Translations under genes and position numbers: made by a program
Origin: Parapedobacter flavus
Lineage (GTDB): Bacteria > Bacteroidota > Bacteroidia > Sphingobacteriales > Sphingobacteriaceae
Reading direction: 5' to 3'
Length of the DNA: 64,000 bases
Assembly: GCF_035818675.1 (NCBI RefSeq)
Contig: NZ_JAYKZZ010000017.1
Span: 124,001-188,000 of the forward strand
Notes under the pieces: model-generated
What the model saw: only the letters and a program-made list of their open reading frames with translations
Databases searched by the model: none
What the model was told of the DNA's origin: nothing
Shown here: positions 19,361-27,791 of the stretch, in pieces
How positions within the stretch are numbered: position 1 is the stretch's first letter
How the letters are laid out: each line of letters opens with the position of its first letter

Positions 19361-19399
19361 AAAAAAAATCGGGCTGCCTCTTTAAAAAAGGCAGCCCGA
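19361..19399 (-). terminator. Intrinsic terminator of the ferritin gene
   Basis: A 10-bp stem (19369-19378 with 19390-19399, tcgggctgcc/ggcagcccga) followed on the minus strand by eight T residues. It begins 28 bases after the ferritin stop. Confidence 0.92.
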
Positions 19400-19426
19400 A
19401 TATCCTACTTGCTAACGGCTAGCATA

Positions 19427-19951
19427 TTAACCATCGTACTGTACTTTAGGTATATGCTTGTCAATTTCCCATCGGCCAACACCCTCTTCACCGATTACGT
19501 CAAACATATCCAATATGCGGCGTGCCACATATTCTTCTTCAATCTGTTCCTCAAGGAACCACTGTACAAATTGAAAGGTCACAAAGTCCTTCAATTTGAT
19601 GCATTTGTCGGCGATATTGTTAAACTGCTGCGTCACATACATTTCCTGTTCGAGCATTTCCTCAAATACCGAACGGAACGATTCGAAATCGGCCGGAATG
19701 TTGGTGATCTCCGGTGAGATTGCCTTTCCGCCCCGGTCATTCACATAATTGAAAAGTTTCATCATGTGCTTCCGCTCTTCTTCCGATTGCTCAGCAAAAA
19801 AGGTGGCGCTGAAGTCATACCCCTGGTCGTCGCACCAAGCCGACATCGCCAGGTAAACGGACGACGAATGTGCTTCTACCTTAATCTGTGCATTCAATAT
19901 GGTTTCGATTTCTTCGTTCAACGAAGTTTTCAATCTTAATAAATCTTTCAT
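19427..19951 (-). CDS. ftnA: Ferritin (iron-storage cage subunit)
   Basis: A 174-residue four-helix ferritin. The ferroxidase residues fall at canonical spacing: Glu26, Tyr33, Glu59, His62 (in EEERKHM), Glu103 and Gln136. It oxidises Fe(II) and stores it as ferric mineral in the cytoplasm, limiting Fenton chemistry. It is a single gene with its own terminator and a candidate -7 box. No obvious Fur box was recognised in the upstream 90 bases. Confidence 0.94.
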   Translation of the reverse strand: MKDLLRLKTSLNEEIETILNAQIKVEAHSSSVYLAMSAWCDDQGYDFSATFFAEQSEEERKHMMKLFNYVNDRGGKAISPEITNIPADFESFRSVFEEMLEQEMYVTQQFNNIADKCIKLKDFVTFQFVQWFLEEQIEEEYVARRILDMFDVIGEEGVGRWEIDKHIPKVQYDG

Positions 19952-20009
19952 GATATCCTTTGTTTTTCGATTTCAACAAACAAGCAACGGCTTACCCGAG
20001 CTTATGGTA

Positions 20010-20017
20010 CAAAAATA
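20010..20017 (-). promoter_or_regulatory. -7 element of the ferritin gene
   Basis: On the minus strand TATTTTTG matches TAnnTTTG, 58 bases upstream of the ferritin ATG. A TTTG (20041-20044) lies 23 bases further upstream, slightly more than the 20-base spacing of the best promoters in this window. Confidence 0.4.
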
Positions 20018-20071
20018 CACAAACTAAGCGGTAAACACCACAAAATAAAAGCAATACGAATTCAGTCTAAA

Positions 20072-20437
20072 TTATGCGCGGGCGCTGGCAGAAGCCCCTT
20101 GGAGGCAGGCATTGACGACACTATTGAGCTCAATCATAAACTTGGCGCCATCCAGCAATTCACGGAGGTTCAGCACATCGTTTACATCCAAAACGAAACA
20201 ACGAGGTGTACGGAATGGCATGACAATCGTAAAATCAGCAGTCCGTGATGAATCGATAATCATGGCCGACAGGTCGATGGCATCGATCCGCTTTTTGAAA
20301 TTAAAGAAGTCGCCCACCCTAAACGCTGTGGTATCGCCGGCAAATTCCAACCAATAGCAATTCTTCCTGCTGCATTGATATACAGCCCCATGCTGGGTTT
20401 TATATATTTCTTCGAAATGAGCTAGCGGGCAAACCAT
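20072..20437 (-). CDS. Small conserved protein of unknown function, possibly DUF6686-like
   Basis: A 121-residue soluble protein. The N-terminal part carries a CPLAHFEE stretch and then CSRKNCYWLEFAG, a cysteine/histidine pattern that could bind metal. The middle is mixed alpha/beta and the C-terminal part is helical (NLRELLDGAKFMIELNSVVNA). From memory it resembles a small Bacteroidota family annotated DUF6686, but this could not be checked. It lies upstream of ferritin on the same strand with a 120-base gap, so any link to iron handling is only positional. Confidence 0.6.
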   Translation of the reverse strand: MVCPLAHFEEIYKTQHGAVYQCSRKNCYWLEFAGDTTAFRVGDFFNFKKRIDAIDLSAMIIDSSRTADFTIVMPFRTPRCFVLDVNDVLNLRELLDGAKFMIELNSVVNACLQGASASARA

Positions 20438-20644
20438 TGTTTATTCCATGTCAATAATCGGAGGCGAATATACATATTATTTATAATCAGTCCAACTAAA
20501 ATTGTTATTGGTCTTCCTAGGGTGATTTCTTTTTCTTACCACTCTCTCTTGCCGAGGCAACTTCTTTGCTTGTCCTCACCGTTCTCTCGCTGTGCTTTTT
20601 TTCCGTTCTTTAGCCGCGAAATTGATTTTCTTTCTTGTTACCCC

Positions 20645-20765
20645 TCTATGCCCCGGAGGCGATTTCTTCTTTCCGCTCCTTCGCCGCGGAGGCGACTTCC
20701 TTTCTTTTTTCCGCTCTATGCCGCGGGGGCGACTTCCTCTTTCCGCTCTATGCCGCGGGGGCATG
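20645..20765. repeat. Short tandem repeat, four degenerate units of 32-37 bp
   Basis: A core of ctatgccgcgggggcga followed by a pyrimidine-rich stretch ending ttccgct recurs with starts of its CCGCGG-like core at 20651, 20684, 20721 and 20753. More decayed relatives are visible upstream from about 20550. The variable unit length and purine/pyrimidine asymmetry suggest a non-coding repeat. Confidence 0.75.
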
Positions 20766-20788
20766 GCACTTGGAGTGCACCCAAGTGC
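20766..20788. repeat. Perfect 8-bp inverted repeat (hairpin)
   Basis: gcacttgg (20766-20773) pairs with ccaagtgc (20781-20788) across a 7-base loop. A second, longer stem follows: ggtgcttcgg (20793-20802) with ccgaagccacc (20848-20858), one bulge. Confidence 0.7.
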
Positions 20789-21017
20789 CCAAGGTGCTTC
20801 GGCTTGCCTGCTCCGTTGCAACCCGTTGCCGCATGCGCCGCAGCAAACCGAAGCCACCCCCATGCGCCAACCCACCCCTTCGTTCGTCGGTTCGCTGGAT
20901 GTACGGTGGCTTCGCCCGGTATACGGGGTGGGGCATGCCTGGCTGCCGGTTGCGGCCTCCGCAGGCTAGGCCGTCCGCGTTCGATCTGGTATCTACGGAT
21001 GGCTTCGCCATGGGTAT

Positions 21018-21900
21018 GACGATCGGGGTCTGTGATAGCTCCGTTTGGATACTGGCAGCCACGTTCGTTCGGAGTAGGATCGGCCTTGGCGCAGTTGGAC
21101 GTGCAGGCCGTGGCGGTGCATTGCAGGAACGACGGGGTAAGCACCCAAATAAGCGGAACCCAGCCATTGGGTAGGCTATTAGCGCTGGCGGCCTAGGGTT
21201 CGCGCCATTGCACCAGCGCGCAGCCGGAACGACAAATGCGGCACAGCCTTGCGTTTTGGTTCTGTGGGGCAAGCCAAAGAACAAAGCCCTGTCGCGGCCA
21301 TGCTCGCCAGGAGAAATGACGATCGGGGTCCAGGGTAGCTCCGTTTGGCCATTTGCAGCCACGTCCGGTCGGAGGGAGGATCGGCCTTGGCGCAGTTGGA
21401 CGTGCAGGCCGTGGCGGTGCATTGCAGGAACGACGGGGTAAGCACCCAAATAAGCGGAACCCAGCCATCGGGTGGGCCATAAGCGCTGGCGGCCTAAGGT
21501 TCGCACCATTGCACCAGCGCGTAGCCGGAACGACAAATGCGGCACAGCCTTGCGTTTTGGTTCTTTGGGGCAAGCCGAAGAACAAAGCCCTGTCGCGGCC
21601 ATGCTCGCCAAGAGAAAAGACGATCTGGGTCCATGGAAGCTCCGTTAGGCCATTAGCAGCCACGTCCGTTCGGATGTAGGATCGGCCTTGGCGCAGTTGG
21701 ACGTGCAGGCCGTGGGGGTGAGTTGCCTGAACGATGGGGTACCCCCCCAACAAGCGGAACCCAGCCATCGGGTGGGCCATAAGCGCGGGCGGCCTAAGGT
21801 TCGCACCATTGCACCAGCGCGCAGCCGGAACGACAAATGCGGCACAGCCTTGCGTTTTGGTTCTTTGGGGCAAGCCAAAGAACAAAGCCCTGTCGCGGCC
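21018..21900. repeat. Three tandem copies of a ~301-bp repeat
   Basis: Copies run at 21018-21317, 21318-21618 and 21619-21900 (the third lacks its last ~20 bases). They share long identical blocks, for example cggccttggcgcagttgg at 21081, 21382 and 21683. Within each copy gttctttgg...ccaaagaac can form a 9-bp stem (perfect in copy 3, one mismatch in copy 1, a G-T wobble in copy 2), and gcgctgg...ccagcgc can form a 7-bp stem in copies 1 and 2. Function unknown. Confidence 0.88.
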
Positions 21901-22004
21901 AGCGACAAAACGCCTTGCGGGCAAATGCAACAAGCCCCTCGCGCAGCGAGCACCCCGTAAAACAACCCTTCGTTTGCGTAATCAAAGTGAAATACTGTCA
22001 CCCG

Positions 22005-24200
22005 TTAATTTCGTGGCAATGGCTTACTCAATAGGGCAAACTCGGGCGGGAACTGCTGCTGCCACATATTGTAGTAATGCCCTTTTATATTCATCAGGCT
22101 TGAGTGATGGCCTTCTTCCACGAGGGTGCCTTTATAGAGCACTGCAATTTTATCGGCATTCATCACCGTACTGAGGCGGTGTGCAATAATGATCACGGTT
22201 TTACCCACCTTGTTAAAATCGGCAATGGTACGTTGCACGTGGCTTTCCGAGATCGAGTCGAGCGACGAAGTAGCCTCATCCAGGATAAGCACCTCGGGAT
22301 GGCGGTAAAGTGCCCGCGCAATGGCAATCCGCTGCCGTTGCCCTCCGGAAAGCTGCGTGCCGTTCTCGCCGATATAGGTGTTAAGTCCCGCAGGAAGCTG
22401 CTCGATGAACGACAGCATATCTAATTCCTTGCACAGCCTCATGATTTCGTTCATATCGGGCGACAAATCGCCGATGGCAATGTTCTGCACGATATTACCG
22501 GCGAAAAGATGAACCTCCTGCGGTACGACCCCTACCAACCGCCGAAGGCTGTCGTGCGTGAGGTAACGTACGTCAAAATCGCCAACCGTTATTTTACCTC
22601 CTTGGATCGGATACATATTATGCAGCAACGAAAGCAACGTGGTTTTCCCCGAACCGCTCTCACCTACTATTGCGGTAACCTTACCTTTCGGAATCTGTAG
22701 GTTGAACTTTTCAAAAACTGTTGTGCGCGTGCCATATTGGAATTTCACATCCGCAAACGTCAGGTCGCCGACCATCTCAGTGGTCAGATCGCTCTGATTC
22801 TCGCTTTCCTCGCGCTCCAGGTCCATTACCTCAAAAAGGCGGTCGGCCGCGATTACGGCGTCTTGGATGGTTTTATTCATTCCGATCAGGCTACCCACCG
22901 GACCGATAAAATACCCTAAAATAGCGTAGAATGAGAGCAGTTCGCCTGGCGTAATGATTTTATCGAGCACGAATAACGTACCCAACCACAATAAAACCAC
23001 CGTAAACAAGCCGGCCACCAGCCCGTTGGCATTCCCTATCCACAGGGAGTTCGTGGACGATGCGTAAACGCTCTTGAGCAACTGAATAAAACGGGTTTCT
23101 GTTTTGAAGTTGGCAAACTCCTCCAATCCGAAACGCTTGATGGTACGGGCGGCATTGACCGATTCGACCAATTGGGCTTCCAGATCGGCCGAATCCTCCA
23201 TGAGTTTTCGTTGTGTCTTCCGGTGCAGCCGGTTTGCGAAATAATAGATGATGGAAAACAAAGGCACCACCAACAACAATACAAGCGCCAATTTCCAATA
23301 ATAAGTAAACATCAGCGCAAATGAAAACACCACGATGAAGACATTGACGGCCAAGCCGACCAACACATCATTCACGAACGCCCTGATTTTCACCGCATCA
23401 TTCATTCTCGATATGATCTCGCCTACGCGCATGTTATCAAAAAACGCCTGCGGCAACCGCAGCAGGTGCTTGTAATACCCCAAGATAAGCCGAGCGTCGA
23501 TCTGCTGTCCGGTATTGATGGTGAGGATGGTACGGGCATGGTTGATGATCAGTTTCACCACCAAAATGGACACCATGGCAATCCCCATCAGATTGAGGAG
23601 GTTGCGATTTCCATCGGGAATCACATGGTCCACGATCTTTTGTAAGAAAATAGAAGTAGACAAGCCCAGCACGGTAAACAATAACGCGCCCGTGAGCACT
23701 TGCCAAAGGATGGCCCTATGGGGTTTCAACAAGTACATGAAACGGCTGGCCACGCTCACTTTCTCGCTGCCGGGTCGAAAGCCATCATCCGGACTGAGGA
23801 GAATCAGCACGCCGGTCCAGCTCTCCTTGAAGGTAGAAAGCGGCACCCTATCTACTGTTCCCGTGGCGGGATCCATTACCTGCACATCGGTCTTCGACAC
23901 CCCATAAATAACCACATAATGCTGTAATCGTTGACGCACCACCACGTGGGCAATCGCCGGCAATGGGATATCGGGCAATGCTTCGAGGTCGCCACGCACA
24001 CCCTTGGCCGAAAGATTCAGCTTCTTGGCCGCTTGGATAATACCCCATGCGGTCGTGCCTTTCTGGTCTGTCGAAGCATACTGCCGGATACGGGCGATGG
24101 GTACATCGCGCCTGTACCATGCCAATACAGATGCCAAGCACGCCGCCGCACAGTCGGCAATGTCATGCTGTTTGATTCTTACGCGTCTCAATCTTTTCAT
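22005..24200 (-). CDS. Peptidase-containing ABC exporter (C39 peptidase, PCAT type)
   Basis: A 731-residue three-part exporter. The N-terminal C39 cysteine-peptidase domain (residues 1-125) has Gln11, Asp16-Cys17 (QHDIADCAAAC), His94 (QHYVVIYG) and Asp110, so all catalytic positions are present and it should be active. Six membrane helices follow (about 160-440), then an ATPase domain with Walker A GESGSGKTT, signature LSGGQRQRIA, Walker B VLILDEATSSLD and the H-loop AHRLS. Such proteins cut double-glycine leaders and export the mature peptide. HlyD lies 34 bases upstream, and a matching leader peptide gene precedes that. Confidence 0.95.
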   Translation of the reverse strand: MKRLRRVRIKQHDIADCAAACLASVLAWYRRDVPIARIRQYASTDQKGTTAWGIIQAAKKLNLSAKGVRGDLEALPDIPLPAIAHVVVRQRLQHYVVIYGVSKTDVQVMDPATGTVDRVPLSTFKESWTGVLILLSPDDGFRPGSEKVSVASRFMYLLKPHRAILWQVLTGALLFTVLGLSTSIFLQKIVDHVIPDGNRNLLNLMGIAMVSILVVKLIINHARTILTINTGQQIDARLILGYYKHLLRLPQAFFDNMRVGEIISRMNDAVKIRAFVNDVLVGLAVNVFIVVFSFALMFTYYWKLALVLLLVVPLFSIIYYFANRLHRKTQRKLMEDSADLEAQLVESVNAARTIKRFGLEEFANFKTETRFIQLLKSVYASSTNSLWIGNANGLVAGLFTVVLLWLGTLFVLDKIITPGELLSFYAILGYFIGPVGSLIGMNKTIQDAVIAADRLFEVMDLEREESENQSDLTTEMVGDLTFADVKFQYGTRTTVFEKFNLQIPKGKVTAIVGESGSGKTTLLSLLHNMYPIQGGKITVGDFDVRYLTHDSLRRLVGVVPQEVHLFAGNIVQNIAIGDLSPDMNEIMRLCKELDMLSFIEQLPAGLNTYIGENGTQLSGGQRQRIAIARALYRHPEVLILDEATSSLDSISESHVQRTIADFNKVGKTVIIIAHRLSTVMNADKIAVLYKGTLVEEGHHSSLMNIKGHYYNMWQQQFPPEFALLSKPLPRN

Positions 24201-24234
24201 CTTTTGCCATGCTTAATCATCACTACCCATATGT

Positions 24235-25422
24235 TCAACGTGCGGCCTGTTGTTGAGCCGATATGATATTCGGATTCAGCCAATCATCTGCCTTGTCATA
24301 TATCAATTGAAAGAGGGTGCGTCGCGTTACGAAAAATCGCGCCTGCAACGTCATCCCCTTATGTAGTTTGCCCTCATACCCATTTTTGAGCATCAGCTTG
24401 TCTTCATTAAGCAAGCAGCGCACTTTAAAATAGGGCTGCCCACGGTCGGTGAAGATATCGGCCGAAATCGACGTAATCTCGCCTGTGGCCATCCCCCATT
24501 GGTTATAATCATATGCCTCGACTTGAAGTTTCACCGGCGTGCCTGTATGCAGGTAACCGATATCCTTCGGCAGGATATACGCCTCGGCAATCAGTCCCGA
24601 ATCGGGCGACACCTCAGCGAGCACCTCGTTTGCACTAATCATACTCCCCTGCCGCAGTCCCTTCACGGATTGCAGGGTGCCTGATGCCGGCGCCTGCAGC
24701 ACGTACAGCTCCTGCTCTTTGTTTACCTGGTTTATCCGCGTCCCCAATTCACCCGTTTTCAAGCGAAGGCTATTCAAGTCCTGCTGCCATAGTGATGCCT
24801 GCTCGTCATAAGCCAGTTCCAATTCGGATTTGGCTTGTTGGTAAGTATAGTTTGCTTCATCATATTCGGCTGAAGAAATCACCCGGTTATCATACAATTG
24901 GCTGTACCGTTCGAAATTCTTTTCGGCCAGATCAAGTTGGTTCTGCAATTTAGATACCCGCTGCCAGAATAATGTGAACTGCTGGCCATACATCGCCGAG
25001 GCCAATGTAGGGCGTCGCGTCACGTTCCGCTGCTGGAGCATGTGGGTAAGTTTATGCAAGTCGTCCAGCTGGCTACCCAAGTCGGACCGCTGTGATAGCA
25101 GCAGATGCTCTTCCTGATCGAGGATATCCGTCCGTATCCTTGCCAGTACCTGTCCGGCCTCAACGCGTTGGTTTTCGGCTACGAATACCTCTTCTATACG
25201 ACCCGAAACAATCGCTTTGATGACATGGTCTTCCTGCACGGCACGTAGCACTCCCGTTCCTTTCACGCTGACGTCGATCTTTACCAGAAACAAGGAAACA
25301 ATAGCACCAATCACCAACAGTAGTAGAAGCTGGTACACGATGAGGGTACGTGGGTTGTGCCTATTAAAATGGTACTCTGCCGTAAATTCGACGATTTCAG
25401 CCGGAAACAGCTTTTTTGCCAT
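24235..25422 (-). CDS. HlyD family secretion adaptor
   Basis: A 395-residue membrane-fusion protein with one N-terminal membrane helix (VYQLLLLLVIGAIVSLFLV), a split biotinyl-lipoyl-like domain (GTGVLRAVQEDHVIKAIVSG and the later LQAPASGTLQSVKGL), a long coiled-coil hairpin (about 105-230) and a C-terminal beta-barrel. It should link the C39 exporter to an outer-membrane channel. The gene lies between the leader peptide and the exporter, on the same strand, after the terminator at 25472-25500, so it may be reached by read-through or have its own promoter. Confidence 0.92.
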   Translation of the reverse strand: MAKKLFPAEIVEFTAEYHFNRHNPRTLIVYQLLLLLVIGAIVSLFLVKIDVSVKGTGVLRAVQEDHVIKAIVSGRIEEVFVAENQRVEAGQVLARIRTDILDQEEHLLLSQRSDLGSQLDDLHKLTHMLQQRNVTRRPTLASAMYGQQFTLFWQRVSKLQNQLDLAEKNFERYSQLYDNRVISSAEYDEANYTYQQAKSELELAYDEQASLWQQDLNSLRLKTGELGTRINQVNKEQELYVLQAPASGTLQSVKGLRQGSMISANEVLAEVSPDSGLIAEAYILPKDIGYLHTGTPVKLQVEAYDYNQWGMATGEITSISADIFTDRGQPYFKVRCLLNEDKLMLKNGYEGKLHKGMTLQARFFVTRRTLFQLIYDKADDWLNPNIISAQQQAAR

Positions 25423-25471
25423 GTTATCTTCGATGTATAGTATATGGAACGCCTACCCAAGGCTAATCGAT

Positions 25472-25500
25472 AAAAAAAAGAGGGATATGTGTATCCCTCC
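25472..25500 (-). terminator. Intrinsic terminator after the double-glycine peptide gene
   Basis: An 8-bp stem (25480-25487 with 25492-25499, gagggata/tatccctc), 4-base loop, followed on the minus strand by seven or eight T residues. It sits 62 bases after the peptide stop and 50 bases before the HlyD start. It would let the peptide be made in excess of the exporter. Confidence 0.88.
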
Positions 25501-25561
25501 TTTTAGTCAACCCTGCATGACAGAACTGTCGCCTATCACTCCTTGCAGGTGAGCAATCGGC

Positions 25562-25807
25562 TTATAAGCTGATACCGCCTAATAAACCACCTAAGAGACC
25601 ACCAAGAAGGTTGCCGCCGCCCAATCCGCCTGCCAACCCGTTCAGGTTAACACTTGCATTAGCATCGATTTGATCATCGGTTCCAACCACCGTCAGCGAC
25701 AACAGGTCGCCTACCGCTAGGCCACCAACCAACGGACCATTAAACAATCCCAACAACCCACCATTGGTGGCTTTCAACTCCTGCTCGTTCAATTCTTGAA
25801 GCTTCAT
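25562..25807 (-). CDS. Double-glycine-leader peptide, Gly/Leu-rich, bacteriocin-like
   Basis: An 81-residue precursor. The leader MKLQELNEQELKATNGG (17 residues) ends in Gly-Gly and has Leu at -7, -12 and -15 and Glu at -8 relative to the cut, the positions read by C39 peptidases; -4 is Thr rather than the usual hydrophobic residue. The predicted 64-residue product has no Cys, a hydrophobic start (LLGLFNGPLVGGLAVG), a short acidic middle (GTDDQIDANAS) and a tail of repeated GG-[LN]-LGG blocks. This looks like a membrane-active or self-assembling peptide. Whether it is a bacteriocin, signal or structural peptide cannot be told. It is flanked by the exporter genes and a divergent XRE regulator. 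Confidence 0.85.
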   Translation of the reverse strand: MKLQELNEQELKATNGGLLGLFNGPLVGGLAVGDLLSLTVVGTDDQIDANASVNLNGLAGGLGGGNLLGGLLGGLLGGISL

Positions 25808-26087
25808 AGATAATGTAAGTTTTAATTAGCGCCTACTCGATTGAAAGGTTTTCAGCATCCCCTTTTTGACAACAGCTCGGTGCATCGTCATCACAAAGAA
25901 CGCCATTTTATGACGGAAATCATGCATTAACACCTGTAAATCAAACAACTGAAAGGAATAAAATATAACCGGTAGGAATACAATAAATATAGCGACCTGC
26001 CTTTTTATGAACGAAATAAACAGGATAAACTAACCCGGATACCAATTAGGCTTATTACTTTGCATCACTGCTTATGAACCCCTATGA

Positions 26088-26378
26088 ATGGATGACCACG
26101 ATATGATGAAACCTATCGCCAAAGCGAAAAGTGTTGCCAGCAACATCCGGCGCGTCCGGGAATACCGCAACTATACCCAAGATTACGTAGCACGCAAAAT
26201 AGGGATATCCCAAAATGCGTACAGCAAGCTCGAACTAGGGTTCCACAAACTGTCTTTAGAGCGTCTGTTCCAGATTGCCGATGTATTGGACGTAGACTGC
26301 ACCGCATTGCTTGAAAATGAAAACGATGGAATCGTTCAACTACGTATCGATCCCATCGCCAAACGTGCTATGCACTGA
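26088..26378 (+). CDS. XRE-family helix-turn-helix regulator
   Basis: A 96-residue DNA-binding protein with a Cro/CI-type helix-turn-helix at about residues 17-72 (NIRRVREYRNYTQDYVARKI, then ISQNAYSKLELG), and a short tail that is unlikely to bind a ligand. It is divergent from the double-glycine peptide, separated by 280 bases, which makes it the natural candidate regulator of that locus (inference). A near-consensus -7 box TTACTTTG lies at 26055-26062. It ends 18 bases before the convergent adaptor gene. Confidence 0.9.
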   Translation: MDDHDMMKPIAKAKSVASNIRRVREYRNYTQDYVARKIGISQNAYSKLELGFHKLSLERLFQIADVLDVDCTALLENENDGIVQLRIDPIAKRAMH

Positions 26379-26396
26379 CGCAGTATGAAACGGCCG

Positions 26397-27761
26397 TTAA
26401 AACAGGCTGTTTTTATCTACTTTTTCTACTTTACTGCCGTCTTTCAGGGTTTTGGTAATGGCATTGAATGGTCGGGAGACCACCTCATCGCCTTCGTTGA
26501 GCCCCGATAGCACGCGGATATACATATCGTCCTGGATACCCGTCGTCACCGCTACCTGTTTCACTGTATTGCTTTGTTCGTCATACACAAAGACATATTC
26601 GTTCGCCTTTTTATCGCCGCCCATGGCCGGCTTATCCACCGCGGCCGTATCTGCTGTTGCGGTCGTATCGGCCCCGTTGGCGCTAGGAGCTTCACGCGTG
26701 GTCACAGCTTGGATAGGAATAGCCAAACCATTGTCCTTTTGGGTGTGGATATCTACCGTGGCAGACAATCCCGGACGGAAGGGCGATGGGTTTTCGAGAT
26801 CTTCCTTCAGCAGGTCATCGTACGACTCGGGTAATATGCGCACCTTCACATTGAAGTTCGTTACTTGGTCGGTGCCCGCTGTGCCACTCGCCGTAGCGGC
26901 CGTGGTAGACGAGCTGGCGATCTCAGTGATAACACCCTTGAATTTCCGGTCCTGGAATGCATCTATCTCAATAGTCGCCTCATTATCGAGTGCTACACGG
27001 TTGATGTCATTTTCATTAACCTCCACCACGACCTCCATAGCGTCCATGTTGGCAATACGCATAATTTCGGTGCCCGCCATCTGTGCCGTACCTACCACAC
27101 GTTCGCCAAGTTCTACCTGCAAGATCGATATCACACCGTCTACGGGGGCGTAAATCGTTGTACGGGCCAAATTATCGCCGGCCTCCTTTACCGATGCTTC
27201 CGATTGGTCAATGCCGTATTTGGTAACCAGCACATTCTGCCGTTGGGCTTCCAACGTTGCACGGGCACTCTCATAATCCGCCCGTACCTGGTCAAACTCG
27301 GCTGCCGATATCACCTTCTTGTCAAACAATTCCTTGTTCCGGTTGTAGTTGGCTTCGAGGTTGGCGAAATTGATTTCCTGCTGCTTCAACTGTTGTTGTG
27401 CCATGGCCAAACTCGCCTTTTGCGCATTCAACGATGCTACTGCCCGCTCATACCCCGACTGGAGGATATCGGGCCGTATGCGACAAAGGATTTGACCCTT
27501 GGACACCACGTCACCTTCGTTTACCGTTAGCTCTACAATTTCGCCCGACACTTCGGAACTTAGCTTCACCTCTACCTCGGGCTGTATCTTACCACTGGCA
27601 GAGACCTGTTCGTTGACGGTCTTCTTCTCTGCTTTGTCTGTTGCAACCTTGATCACATCACCTTGGCCGATCCATCCCATTTTATTCGCGATGATAACGA
27701 ATACCAACAGGACTGCAGCACCGATTAACACATACTTTAGCGTATTTTTCTTCTTTGCCAT
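26397..27761 (-). CDS. MacA/RND-type periplasmic adaptor (membrane-fusion protein)
   Basis: A 454-residue adaptor with an N-terminal membrane helix (YVLIGAAVLLVFVIIANKM), lipoyl halves (VSGEIVELTVNEGDVV and TIYAPVDGVISIL), a coiled-coil hairpin at about 105-200, a beta-barrel domain and a C-terminal membrane-proximal domain. It resembles MacA adaptors, which work with MacB-type ABC exporters and TolC. Here tolC lies 30 bases upstream but no inner-membrane pump follows: the next gene is the convergent XRE regulator. An Ala/Thr-rich insertion (about 360-380) is unusual. Confidence 0.92.
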   Translation of the reverse strand: MAKKKNTLKYVLIGAAVLLVFVIIANKMGWIGQGDVIKVATDKAEKKTVNEQVSASGKIQPEVEVKLSSEVSGEIVELTVNEGDVVSKGQILCRIRPDILQSGYERAVASLNAQKASLAMAQQQLKQQEINFANLEANYNRNKELFDKKVISAAEFDQVRADYESARATLEAQRQNVLVTKYGIDQSEASVKEAGDNLARTTIYAPVDGVISILQVELGERVVGTAQMAGTEIMRIANMDAMEVVVEVNENDINRVALDNEATIEIDAFQDRKFKGVITEIASSSTTAATASGTAGTDQVTNFNVKVRILPESYDDLLKEDLENPSPFRPGLSATVDIHTQKDNGLAIPIQAVTTREAPSANGADTTATADTAAVDKPAMGGDKKANEYVFVYDEQSNTVKQVAVTTGIQDDMYIRVLSGLNEGDEVVSRPFNAITKTLKDGSKVEKVDKNSLF

Positions 27762-27791
27762 CGTTTATCTATGATTTGGTTGTTTATATAT

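Larger units (their letters stand above)
20438..22004. other. Gene-free, GC-rich repeat island
   Basis: About 1.57 kb without a believable gene. It is visibly more GC-rich than its surroundings and contains, in order: degenerate short repeats (20645-20765), hairpins (20766-20788 and 20793-20858), a GC-rich unique stretch, and three tandem copies of a unit of about 301 bp (21018-21900). Long open frames on both strands exist only because the sequence is GC-rich and repetitive. They lack recognisable domains and plausible starts. The island lies directly downstream of the C39 exporter gene. Confidence 0.8.

Noticed and set aside
20748..21611. Long minus-strand open frame of 287 codons in the repeat island
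   Set aside because: It simply reads through the 301-bp repeats, has no recognised domain or plausible start, and overlaps similar long frames on other strands. GC-rich repeats give such frames by chance.
21193..21933. Minus-strand open frame of 246 codons in the repeat island
   Set aside because: Same repeats in another register; the copies are read in different frames in the two long frames, which argues against coding.
20438..22004. Insertion sequence or transposon in the island
   Set aside because: No transposase-like frame, terminal inverted repeats or target duplication could be seen, so only repeats are reported.
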